From assembly GCA_964581795.1 (NCBI GenBank), contig CAZOPW010000001.1, forward strand, positions 18,758 through 82,757: a DNA stretch of 64,000 nt, written 5' to 3'. The position numbers were made by a program, and so were the translations under genes. Shown here piece by piece: positions 24,765 through 32,889 of the stretch. Every line of letters starts with the position of its first letter. Within the stretch, counting starts at the first letter, position 1. The DNA comes from EX4572-165 sp964581795 (lineage in GTDB: Archaea; Thermoplasmatota; E2; DHVEG-1). The notes beneath the pieces were generated by a model. It saw only the letters and a program-made list of their open reading frames with translations. It was not told the DNA's origin and did no database searches.

Positions 24765-27242
24765 ATGGGATGGAAAGGAAAAAAATTCCAAGACATGAGT
24801 ATAAAATGGAAGCTGTTGATTATATGCGTACTTTTGGTAAGCGTACCCGTTGCTGCTGCTGGAACTATTAGTTACCAAACATCAGAACGAGAAACATTCC
24901 AACAAATTGAGGATCAACTTACCGAACAAGCACTTGCATGGAAAACAATTGTCCAAGGGCAATCAGATGTTTTAGATAGGGAAGATGAACTCATAAGAGA
25001 TGAATGTATCGCAATTTCTCGTGATGTAAAAAAGATGATTGAACTCATTGTTCAGCAACATGGAACTTCACCAAGTGACTCTGTAGTGAACAATCTCTTT
25101 GATAAAATAGCTGAAATTACTGTAGGGAAAACCGGTTATGTCTATCTAATTAGTTGTGTAGACGATAATCCACTTGAGACAATACTCAATGATGGAAATG
25201 ACTATAACAAAGGATATTACGTTGTATCTAAAGGACGCGCTCGAGATGGAGATAATATTTGGAGCGCGCAAGATAACGATGGTGTATATTTTATTCAAAA
25301 TATGGTCAATCAAGCTTTAACTCTTACGGGTGATGAAGCTTTTACTATTGATTATCCCTGGCAGAATGAAGGTGAAACAGAAGCAAGGATGAAACTAGGT
25401 GGAATAACCTATTACGAACCATGGAATATTCTTATTGGTGCTAGTTCATATTATGATGATTTTAAAAGTTCTGACATTCAAGAAGATCTCAAAGATAATA
25501 TCGCAAGTCAAGTAATCGGAAAAACCGGATATATTTTTGTTCTCGACGGTAGTGGTGATGAGCAAGGTAATTATATTGTTTCAAAAAGTCGTGAAAGAGA
25601 TGGGGAAAATATTTGGGACGCAACAGATGCAGATGGCGAGTACTTTATTCAACAAATTGTTACAAATGCAAAGAAAGTGAGTGAAGGAGATGCTCATATA
25701 CAATACTATCCTTGGCAAAACGAGGGTGAATCCTCCTCGAGATTAAAACTAGCCGCATGTACCTATGTACCAGAATGGGATTGGGTAATTGGTGTGAGTG
25801 CATATCAAGAAGATTTTTTGGATGGTTTAAAAACGATTCAAATGACAACAATAAGCATTGTAGTGATCTCAATAATTCTAGGTAGTATAGTTGCCTACTT
25901 CTTTGCGATGGCGTTAACTAAACCAATAAATAAAGTTGTTGGAGTCGTTAAATCAAATGATCTCTCCCAAAGATGCAATATTTCCTCCAAAGATGAAATT
26001 GGTACCATAGGTGGTGCCGTAGATGGGATGTTAAATAATCTAGCAGTACCCGTTAAAGAGATGGCAGATAAAGCCAATAAAATAGCAAAAGGAGATCTTA
26101 CTGTTGATTTAAATGTTAAAGCCGAAGGGGATGTTGGAAGACTCGTTGATGGTTTTAAGCAAATGATAACTAATTTACAGTCTGTCATTGGAGAAATAAA
26201 AAATACATCAACAACTACTGCATCTACTGCTGAAGAACTTAGTAGCAGTGCTGAAGAAGTAAATGCTAGTATGGAAGAAGTTTCAAGTACAATTCAACAA
26301 GTAGCTGAAGGGAGTCAAAACACGGCAAAAGATAGTGAAAACATGATTAATCAAGCAAAGCAAGCAAGTGAAAACAGTGAACAAGGTCAGGAAGCCGCCA
26401 AAGAAGTTTCTCAGAAAATGCAACTTATTAAAACAACAACGCAAGAAGGGGCAGAAAAAATCGGTTCACTTGGGGAGAAAAGCAAGGAAATCGGCAATAT
26501 CGTTGATACGATTAATCAAATCAGTGAACAAACGAATTTACTTGCATTAAACGCTGCAATAGAAGCAGCTCGTGCTGGAGAAGCAGGAAGAGGTTTCGCT
26601 GTCGTTGCGGATGAAGTTCGAAAACTCGCAGAGGAAAGCGGTCAAGCAACTCAAAAAATTAGTTCTTTAATCAAAGGCATACAAACCGAGATTGACAGTG
26701 CTGTCTCTAGTATGAACGAGAATTCAAAGCAAGTCGAAGAAGGTGGTCGAGACGTTGAAAAAGCAATGCAGGCATTCCAAACATTGCCTGAAGTCATTAA
26801 AGCAGTTAATCAAAGTGCTGAAGAAGTGGGAAGTGTAGCCCAAGAGAATGCTAGTGGAGCAGAAGAGGTCAGTGCTAGTATTGAAGAAGTGACAAGCAGT
26901 ATGCAACAGGTAACAAGTTCAAGTCAACAAATGGCAGATATAGCAACACGACTTCAGGAAATTGTTAGTAGCTTCAAAATCGATGAATCAGCTTTAGGAT
27001 CTAACCAGTTTGATCATTCGGAAGCAAACAATGATAAGTCAGCTGATTATGGTTCAAATAATCAATTTGAACCTTCATCTTTTTCCTCTCAAGAACCTGC
27101 CACAACACAAAATAAACAGACGGATGTTAAAGAATTATCAATAGGCAATAAAGCAAAAAAATTCTTTTCCAAAACAAGAAGTAGAAACAATCAATCTCAA
27201 CAAAAAGAAATCTCAGAGGAAGATACAACTAATATCCAATAA
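24765..27242 (+). CDS. Methyl-accepting chemotaxis protein with extracellular Cache sensor
   Basis: The protein has 825 residues from the ATG at 24765 (AAAGGTG upstream); GTG at 24753 is possible. A first transmembrane helix (about 12-34) precedes an extracellular Cache sensor (about 50-355). Two internal repeats there each carry a VSK.R.RDG.NIW..D.DG.YFIQ motif. A second transmembrane helix (TISIVVISIILGSIVAYFFA) leads to tandem HAMP segments and the cytoplasmic coiled coil. The conserved hairpin tip is around QISEQTNLLALNAAIEAARAG. It senses a small ligand and controls CheA. A polar tail of about 80 residues follows the signalling domain. Confidence 0.95.
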   Translation: MGWKGKKFQDMSIKWKLLIICVLLVSVPVAAAGTISYQTSERETFQQIEDQLTEQALAWKTIVQGQSDVLDREDELIRDECIAISRDVKKMIELIVQQHGTSPSDSVVNNLFDKIAEITVGKTGYVYLISCVDDNPLETILNDGNDYNKGYYVVSKGRARDGDNIWSAQDNDGVYFIQNMVNQALTLTGDEAFTIDYPWQNEGETEARMKLGGITYYEPWNILIGASSYYDDFKSSDIQEDLKDNIASQVIGKTGYIFVLDGSGDEQGNYIVSKSRERDGENIWDATDADGEYFIQQIVTNAKKVSEGDAHIQYYPWQNEGESSSRLKLAACTYVPEWDWVIGVSAYQEDFLDGLKTIQMTTISIVVISIILGSIVAYFFAMALTKPINKVVGVVKSNDLSQRCNISSKDEIGTIGGAVDGMLNNLAVPVKEMADKANKIAKGDLTVDLNVKAEGDVGRLVDGFKQMITNLQSVIGEIKNTSTTTASTAEELSSSAEEVNASMEEVSSTIQQVAEGSQNTAKDSENMINQAKQASENSEQGQEAAKEVSQKMQLIKTTTQEGAEKIGSLGEKSKEIGNIVDTINQISEQTNLLALNAAIEAARAGEAGRGFAVVADEVRKLAEESGQATQKISSLIKGIQTEIDSAVSSMNENSKQVEEGGRDVEKAMQAFQTLPEVIKAVNQSAEEVGSVAQENASGAEEVSASIEEVTSSMQQVTSSSQQMADIATRLQEIVSSFKIDESALGSNQFDHSEANNDKSADYGSNNQFEPSSFSSQEPATTQNKQTDVKELSIGNKAKKFFSKTRSRNNQSQQKEISEEDTTNIQ

Positions 27243-27257
27243 AGGAGTTGAAATAAC

Positions 27258-27902
27258 ATGCCAGTAGGAACGGACCAAGATGGTTTTGGTAAGCATGGCG
27301 CTGATGACCGGCAACTTGTTATATTCAAAATCGCAGGTGAAGAATTTGGTGTTGACATCAATGAAGTCAAAGAAATCATTCGTTGGGAAGATGTAACTCG
27401 TATTCCAAATACAGAAAGTTACATTAAAGGCGTTATCAACCTGCGTGGAAGTATTGTTGTAGTTAATGATCTTGCAATGAAACTCGGACTTCCATCAAAG
27501 GAAGTAGATGATGATACAAGAATCCTTGTTGTCGAAGTCGATGGAAATACCGTTGGGATGGTTGTTGATAGTGCTACTGAAGTTTTACGTCTCGAAGGGG
27601 AAAAAGTGCAAGATGCGCCTGATATGATAACAAGTGGTATCGATCAGAATTATATTGATGGTGTTGGCATATTAAATGAAAAACGGTTGCTTACATTATT
27701 AGATCTTACTAAAGTAATGGCTTCAAAAGATTATGAAAAAATATTACAAGTACAGCAGCAGGCAAATAACCAATTTGAACAGAAAAAACAAGGAAAAAAT
27801 GCATCTGATTCTCCTAGAAATAAAACTCAAAATACTGATGAAAATGATGAAAATATGAAAGAATCTTCATCAAAAAAAAAGAAAGTTAAGAACAAAAAAT
27901 GA
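27258..27902 (+). CDS. cheW: CheW, receptor-kinase coupling protein
   Basis: The protein has 214 residues, with the start ATG after AGGAGTTG. The CheW domain (about 18-165) includes FGVDINEVKEIIRWEDVTRIP and GVINLRGSIVVVNDLA. It couples the receptor just upstream (15-bp gap) to CheA. The last 45 residues form a Lys/Asn-rich tail (KKKKVKNKK end) that most CheW proteins lack. Confidence 0.95.
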   Translation: MPVGTDQDGFGKHGADDRQLVIFKIAGEEFGVDINEVKEIIRWEDVTRIPNTESYIKGVINLRGSIVVVNDLAMKLGLPSKEVDDDTRILVVEVDGNTVGMVVDSATEVLRLEGEKVQDAPDMITSGIDQNYIDGVGILNEKRLLTLLDLTKVMASKDYEKILQVQQQANNQFEQKKQGKNASDSPRNKTQNTDENDENMKESSSKKKKVKNKK

Positions 27903-27960
27903 GAAAAAGAGGAGAAGAAAATCGAATTAAAAGAATGTAAATTTACTAATCAAAATATAT

Positions 27961-27987
27961 GAGACAATTTTTGTCTCTTCTTTTTTT
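27961..27987 (+). terminator. Terminator hairpin after the receptor-cheW operon
   Basis: GAGACAA-TTT-TTGTCTC (27961-27977) is a perfect 7-bp stem with a 3-base loop. It is followed by TTC and a seven-T run at 27981-27987. It lies 58 bp after the cheW stop. Confidence 0.7.
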
Positions 27988-28034
27988 ACCAGAAAACATT
28001 TCAACAACTTCTCTTATGTTCAATAAAACATTAT

Positions 28035-28409
28035 ATGGATCTGATCGGGATGGTAAGAAGATATAAAGCTCATTGTAACGCTTGTTCTCAGGAATTTACA
28101 GTTAAATATGGAAGTAAAAATAAAAGAAAAATAATTTATGAAACCTATTCATGTCCTCAGTGTAATAATCTTTTTTCAATTTCTAATACTGATCATCAAT
28201 TTTGTTGTCCGGAGTGCGGGAATACTAATCTTATTCGGTATAATATGAACAAGGAAAAAAATATTGCATATTATAAAAGAATGTATGAAGAACATCTTCT
28301 TCCTGAAGACAAATTTAATGAAATCATAGGTTTTTGGGAGACAGTTAAGAGCGACGAATGCCCTAAGTGTGGAAAACATGAACTCACCTGGGCTCCAATA
28401 AATCAATAA
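28035..28409 (+). CDS. Small protein with three zinc-ribbon knuckle pairs
   Basis: The protein has 124 residues from ATG 28035, with ATG 28050 as an alternative start. Cys pairs are CNAC (about 14-17), CPQC (about 39-42), CCPECGN (about 57-62) and CPKCGKHEL near the C-terminus. This gives one or two zinc ribbons plus a final knuckle. Between them a helical stretch (NKEKNIAYYKRMYEEHLLPEDKF) has a SHOCT-like look. No family is recognised. It lies between the receptor-cheW operon and the converging CheV-kinase pair. Confidence 0.6.
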   Translation: MDLIGMVRRYKAHCNACSQEFTVKYGSKNKRKIIYETYSCPQCNNLFSISNTDHQFCCPECGNTNLIRYNMNKEKNIAYYKRMYEEHLLPEDKFNEIIGFWETVKSDECPKCGKHELTWAPINQ

Positions 28410-28436
28410 AATGACTTCTATTAATCAAAATCTATC

Positions 28437-29291
28437 TTAATCATTATATGGAATATCTAATGAGAATATAGTTTGTCCTTCAGTACTTTCCACTGATAAA
28501 TTTGCATTATATTTTTCACTTATATCATGAATTATCTGTAATCCTTTTCCATGATGAGCCCCTTTAGTTGAAACTGTTTTCTTTGATTGAATTTTTTTAA
28601 GAATTGAGGAGGATATCTTTTTACCCGTGTTTACAATTTCAATATGAACAAACTCTTTCTTATAAATAAATAAAATGGAAATAATCCCATTTTTACTATC
28701 TAGTTCCTGAATAGCTTCAATTGCATTGGACAGTAAATTATAAAGTAATAATTGAATTTCATAACCACAAACTAATAATTTGCGGGAAGATCCCTTTTTA
28801 TCAAAATGAATGCGTATTGATTCACGTTGATTTTTTTCACCAATGAGGTCCCCATACAATGTTTGTGGATAGCGTTTCAATAATTCTGTAATTGTTGAAT
28901 CCAAAACATCCTCTAAATAGAACTTTTCTTCGTATTGTGGGTCCGAAATGATATTTTCAATTCGATCAATATTTTCATAAATCCCGTTCAACATTTCTTG
29001 TAATTCTGCTTTTTTTTCTTCTTCTATTGGCATGTAATCTATATTTTTTTCGATTAGATTGACATCAACTTTAATATGTTTAATATTGTGTTTTGGGTCT
29101 TCTGATTGATCAAAACTTTCAAACTCCTGAATTGTTTTTTCAACAACATCAGCTAAATCTTTTTGTTGCTGATACATAAAATATGTCCACATTAAATTTA
29201 GGCCGCCAATAGAACTATGACCATGTGCACGAATATACCATTGGATTTTTTCCTGAATATTTCCGGTTAGAAGAGGATTATTCATTGTCAC
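28437..29291 (-). CDS. Sensor histidine kinase lacking a visible sensor domain
   Basis: The protein has 284 residues. The C-terminal HATPase domain has an N box (LLYNLLSNAIEAIQ, about 182-195) and a G2-like box (HHGKGLQII, 246-254). A candidate phospho-acceptor region is near HGHSSIGGLNLMW (His23 or His25), followed by a long helical dimerisation region. There are no transmembrane helices and no input domain. Its ATG overlaps the stop of the CheV-like gene by four bases, so the two are translationally coupled and the CheV receiver is the obvious partner. Confidence 0.8.
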   Translation of the reverse strand: MTMNNPLLTGNIQEKIQWYIRAHGHSSIGGLNLMWTYFMYQQQKDLADVVEKTIQEFESFDQSEDPKHNIKHIKVDVNLIEKNIDYMPIEEEKKAELQEMLNGIYENIDRIENIISDPQYEEKFYLEDVLDSTITELLKRYPQTLYGDLIGEKNQRESIRIHFDKKGSSRKLLVCGYEIQLLLYNLLSNAIEAIQELDSKNGIISILFIYKKEFVHIEIVNTGKKISSSILKKIQSKKTVSTKGAHHGKGLQIIHDISEKYNANLSVESTEGQTIFSLDIPYND

Positions 29292-30286
29292 TCCACTTTT
29301 TTATGTTTTTCCAATACGTTTTCAACTATATTGAGTAGATTTCCAATTTCAGGTTTGCTAATCTGTGCATCTGCACCTAGTAAATCTCCTTTTCTACGTA
29401 TTTCTTCATAAATTAATGAAGAAAAAAGAATAACTGGTAACTGGTTCATAGTTGCATCTTCTTTTATCTTTCGAAGAAGTGAATGCCCATCCATTTGCGG
29501 CATCTCGATATCGGTAACAACCAGTTGAATATATTCTGTTATTGGACAATTTGAATTAGAAGATTTTCGTTTCCAGTTCGCAATACATTCCCAAGCAAGT
29601 TTTCCGTTATCTACAGAGACCACATCAAATCCGCCATCTTCTAAAATCCCTTTAAGCAAATCTCTAACGATGCTCGAATCCTCTGCGAGTAATACTTTTG
29701 GTGGAGGATTACCTCCATCCAACTGATCAATTATGTGTTTATCAGATTTAATGCTTAAGCTAACTTCCGGATTGATATCAGCAACGATCTTTTCAAAATC
29801 GACCATCAACATTAGTTTCTTCTCATCTTTCCCAAGGGCTACAATTCCAGTAATACAATTTTTTCTAATATCATGTTGAACTTGGGCAGGGGGAAGAACT
29901 TTTTCCCAACTCATTCGATGAATAGTTTCTATTCGATGAACCAAAAACCCAAAATTATCCTGATTGAATTCCGCAACGATAACATATGTGTTATTATACT
30001 CCTCTACTTCACTCTCGTTCAACCATCCACCTAAATCGATAAGAGGAATTATTTTATCTCGGAGTTTAAAAACCCCTAATACATTCTTATGAGATGTAGG
30101 AATGCCCATGTATTCTGGAGTTTTAATAATCTCTCTAATTTTAGCAACGTTTATGCCAAAGGATTGATACCGTTCACAATTTTTTAAATAGATACCAAAT
30201 TCCGCTATTTCTACTTCATTCGTACCAGTTTCAAGTAATATTTCTTGACGATCAGTTTTATTTTCCATCCCAACCATTTTAATCAT
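29288..30286 (-). CDS. cheV: CheV-like protein: CheW domain fused to a receiver domain
   Basis: The protein has 332 residues. The CheW-type domain (about 25-175) has GINVAKIREIIKTPEYMGIP and GVFKLRDKIIPLIDL. The receiver domain (about 195-325) has acidic E202/D203, phospho-acceptor Asp259 in VVTDIEMPQMDG, and Lys311. CheV couples receptors to CheA and is tuned by phosphorylation; it is well known in bacteria and uncommon in archaea. It is coupled to a downstream histidine kinase by an ATGA overlap. Three in-frame ATGs lie within the first seven codons and none has a strong ribosome site. Confidence 0.9.
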   Translation of the reverse strand: MIKMVGMENKTDRQEILLETGTNEVEIAEFGIYLKNCERYQSFGINVAKIREIIKTPEYMGIPTSHKNVLGVFKLRDKIIPLIDLGGWLNESEVEEYNNTYVIVAEFNQDNFGFLVHRIETIHRMSWEKVLPPAQVQHDIRKNCITGIVALGKDEKKLMLMVDFEKIVADINPEVSLSIKSDKHIIDQLDGGNPPPKVLLAEDSSIVRDLLKGILEDGGFDVVSVDNGKLAWECIANWKRKSSNSNCPITEYIQLVVTDIEMPQMDGHSLLRKIKEDATMNQLPVILFSSLIYEEIRRKGDLLGADAQISKPEIGNLLNIVENVLEKHKKVE

Positions 30287-30530
30287 ATTATAAACCCTTA
30301 TAAATCATTTTCTAAATAATTTATTTTTAATTTTATAAACAATTATTTAATCTAAAAAACTGTGAATACTATCTTATAATAATTAGCACATTTTAAACAA
30401 ATGAAATATAAAAAATATAATCACTATAATTTAACGTAGTTTACCTATCATAATCTTCCAAAAATTTTGTTAAGAATATTCCAATTTTATAAAAATGAAG
30501 TTCGAAGAAATTTATTATCCAATTTTCAAG

Positions 30531-30659
30531 TTAAGTATTTTCCTGCCAATGAATCATCCATTTAACTTTAAAAATCATGATAACAAATAGAATCAAGGAG
30601 ATCAATCTTATATAGGTAACTAATCCCTTTTCATTTGATAATGTATATATGTTTTTCAT
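30531..30659 (-). CDS. Small single-helix membrane protein, 42 residues
   Basis: A 42-codon frame starts at the ATG whose last base overlaps the TAA of the RHH gene upstream (TAATG junction) and ends at TAA 30531-30533. One hydrophobic helix (LISLILFVIMIF) follows a polar start, and a basic segment follows it. The TAATG overlap indicates translational coupling, which argues for a real gene despite its size. No family is recognised. Confidence 0.45.
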   Translation of the reverse strand: MKNIYTLSNEKGLVTYIRLISLILFVIMIFKVKWMIHWQENT

Positions 30660-31036
30660 TAGAGAATTCTTCTTGCTTTCATTCGAACTATAGGGTCATC
30701 TGATATTTGAGCAACTGTCTCAGCTAACTTATTAAATCCATCAACTTGATTAATATTAAACTTTCCAACTGGTTTACCATTTGCCGTCATTAATTTTAAT
30801 TCACCGGTAAATGGTATTTCAGATAACTCGTCCTTCATTCGTGAATTTAGTTCTGTTGTCCCATCCATAGCATCCATTAAAGATATGCCTGTTTTGAATT
30901 GATCATTCAAAAGATGTGAGATGAATGTGGATCGGTCACCTGTGATATTTTGCTGATCTATTTTATCCACAATTTCTGCAGGCAATTCCAAAAGGATAGT
31001 TTTTTTATGCATGTACGTTGTTAATAAAAATTGCAT
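30659..31036 (-). CDS. Ribbon-helix-helix type protein
   Basis: The protein has 125 residues. A CopG-like N-terminus (KKTILLELPAEIVDKIDQQ followed by DRSTFISHLLNDQF) suggests a ribbon-helix-helix DNA-binding fold; the C-terminal 70 residues are not recognised. Start could be ATG 31036 or ATG 31012 (MHKKTILLEL); the shorter fits the RHH fold better. It overlaps a 42-residue membrane protein by one base. Confidence 0.6.
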   Translation of the reverse strand: MQFLLTTYMHKKTILLELPAEIVDKIDQQNITGDRSTFISHLLNDQFKTGISLMDAMDGTTELNSRMKDELSEIPFTGELKLMTANGKPVGKFNINQVDGFNKLAETVAQISDDPIVRMKARRIL

Positions 31037-31123
31037 ATATTAATGTTTATATATGTTCTAAATATGATTTGCAAAAAACAAAAAATACATTTTTGAAATG
31101 AGTTAAAGAAAATGAAAAATATC

Positions 31124-31369
31124 TTATGAAATCATTGGATCGAAATCTGGTTTCCTCTTATGAGTAAATTGCTTTTTTGTTGTTACTATATTTAAAAAAT
31201 GTTGTTCAATAATTTTAACCTGTTGAGGTGTTAAATTCTTTTTTTCTAAAACGATTTCGCCTTTATTATTATACACCTTGATTGTTCCTTTTTTAGTATT
31301 TGAAATAACTTTTAATTTTGATCCATCAGCTTGTTTCCAATTCCACGTTCGTTCATTAGACGTTTTCAT
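31124..31369 (-). CDS. Hypothetical small protein
   Basis: The protein has 81 residues from the ATG at 31367-31369, chosen because GGTG lies about nine bases upstream; the frame extends five codons further to a TTG. A beta-hairpin pattern (TWNWKQADGSKLKVISNTKKGTIKVYNNKGEIVLEKKNL) is followed by a helix (TPQQVKIIEQHFLNIV). Function unknown. Confidence 0.5.
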   Translation of the reverse strand: MKTSNERTWNWKQADGSKLKVISNTKKGTIKVYNNKGEIVLEKKNLTPQQVKIIEQHFLNIVTTKKQFTHKRKPDFDPMIS

Positions 31370-31929
31370 TGACATCAACACCAATTTTATTAATTTGGTG
31401 ATATATTTTTTCTTTCTAGTGTTATTTAAGAGTTATTGAACAATTATGTGCAATTAAATTGAATTTGTTGATGTGAAAAAAATTTATGTTCTTTTTTTTG
31501 TATTTTAAGTTCCTTCCTATCTTCATCACCATATATTATTTTATTATCCTAATCCCAAATTTGAACAAATATATTCGTATAACTTACTAATTATTTTTTA
31601 AATTACTGTGGAAATATTTGAATTAAAAATTTTTTAAATGATCTATTTATAGAAGAATTTTTTGAATTAAGTATGGGTTAACCTAGCCATTTATTCAAAA
31701 ATATATTCTTATATGCCTCAGCTACGTTTCTGTTTCACAAATATTATTTATATTTATGTCAAATATAAATAAAAAACTTTTTTTGTTGCTAGCAATGCTA
31801 TTAATCTTTCTAACAACTTTCTTCTTAAAATTGAAATGAAATGCCAATAAACTATAAATTATAGAACTACTGATACAAGAAATGAATTATTAAAGTTAGA
31901 CATTGAAAAAAGAAGAAGTGAAGAGTTTT
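31370..31929. other. AT-rich non-coding region upstream of mtnA
   Basis: About 560 bp with very high A+T lie between the small gene ending leftward and mtnA. I see no gene of convincing quality and no structured RNA. A 27-codon hydrophobic frame at 31756-31839 has no ribosome site. Promoters for both flanking genes should lie here. Confidence 0.5.
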
Positions 31930-32883
31930 ATGAAAATTGAAGGACAAGATAAAACAGCGCTTTGGTTTGAAGACAATGCATTATATCTAATAGACCAACG
32001 GAAACTTCCCTTTAAAATCAAAATCGTAGAAGCCAAAACTGTTAAGGAAATAGCAAATGTAATTAAAACAATGGTTGTTCGAGGTGCACCGGCGATAGGA
32101 GCAACAGCGGCATATGGGATGGTTATAGGACAAAAAAATCCAAAAGAAACTGCAAAACTATTAAAAAAAACTCGACCAACTGCGTATGATCTCTTTTACG
32201 CCATTGATTATATGCTTAACGAGTTAACACAAAATAAAAATGCGCTAGATGCGGCAAATCATTATGCAGATACAATCGTAAATAATTGTAGATCTATTGG
32301 TATACACGGTAACAGGTTAATAAAACAGGATATGAACATTCTTACTCATTGTAATGCTGGAGCTCTTGCAACAATAGATTGGGGGACAGCACTTTCTCCT
32401 TTGCGAATTGCTCATCAGGAGAAAAAAAATATATTTGTTTTTGCTGATGAAACTCGGCCGCGCTTACAAGGATTGTTAACTGCATGGGAATTAGCTCAAG
32501 AAAAGATTGCACATGCTGTTATCGCAGATAATGCAGCAGGATACTATATGAAAAATGGCGATATTGATATGGTGATAACTGGAGCAGACCGAATTGCAAA
32601 AAATGGAGATGTAGCAAATAAAATAGGAACATATGAAAAGGCAGTATTGGCAAAAGAAAACGATATTCCATTTTATGTAGCTGCTCCAAGAAGTACGTTT
32701 GATAATTGCATTTCTTCAGGCGATGAAATCATAATCGAACAACGAGACAGCGAAGAACTTTTAACAGCAAATTCTCATCAAATTATGCCTATGAATACCA
32801 ATGTAAAAAATCCTGCATTTGATGTCACTCCCTATAAGTATATAACAGGATTCATCACAGAAGAGGGTATTAAAAAAATATAG
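31930..32883 (+). CDS. mtnA: S-methyl-5-thioribose-1-phosphate isomerase (MtnA) or close relative
   Basis: The protein has 317 residues from ATG 31930, after a GAAGTGAAGAG stretch; a TTG at 31903 adds nine residues. It belongs to the eIF2B/MtnA isomerase family and converts methylthioribose-1-phosphate to methylthioribulose-1-phosphate in methionine salvage. Motifs are MVVRGAPAIGATAAYGM, the catalytic Cys in HCNAGAL, and Asp in ITGADRIAKNGDVANKIGTY. The RGAPAIG form favours MtnA over the related ribose-1,5-bisphosphate isomerase. It converges on topA. Physiologically it could also act on other aldose-1-phosphates. Confidence 0.88.
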   Translation: MKIEGQDKTALWFEDNALYLIDQRKLPFKIKIVEAKTVKEIANVIKTMVVRGAPAIGATAAYGMVIGQKNPKETAKLLKKTRPTAYDLFYAIDYMLNELTQNKNALDAANHYADTIVNNCRSIGIHGNRLIKQDMNILTHCNAGALATIDWGTALSPLRIAHQEKKNIFVFADETRPRLQGLLTAWELAQEKIAHAVIADNAAGYYMKNGDIDMVITGADRIAKNGDVANKIGTYEKAVLAKENDIPFYVAAPRSTFDNCISSGDEIIIEQRDSEELLTANSHQIMPMNTNVKNPAFDVTPYKYITGFITEEGIKKI

Positions 32884-32889
32884 TATATT

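Noticed and set aside
31756..31839. A 27-codon hydrophobic peptide frame upstream of mtnA
   Set aside because: It has no ribosome site and no overlap or conservation evidence, and such frames are frequent in AT-rich DNA.
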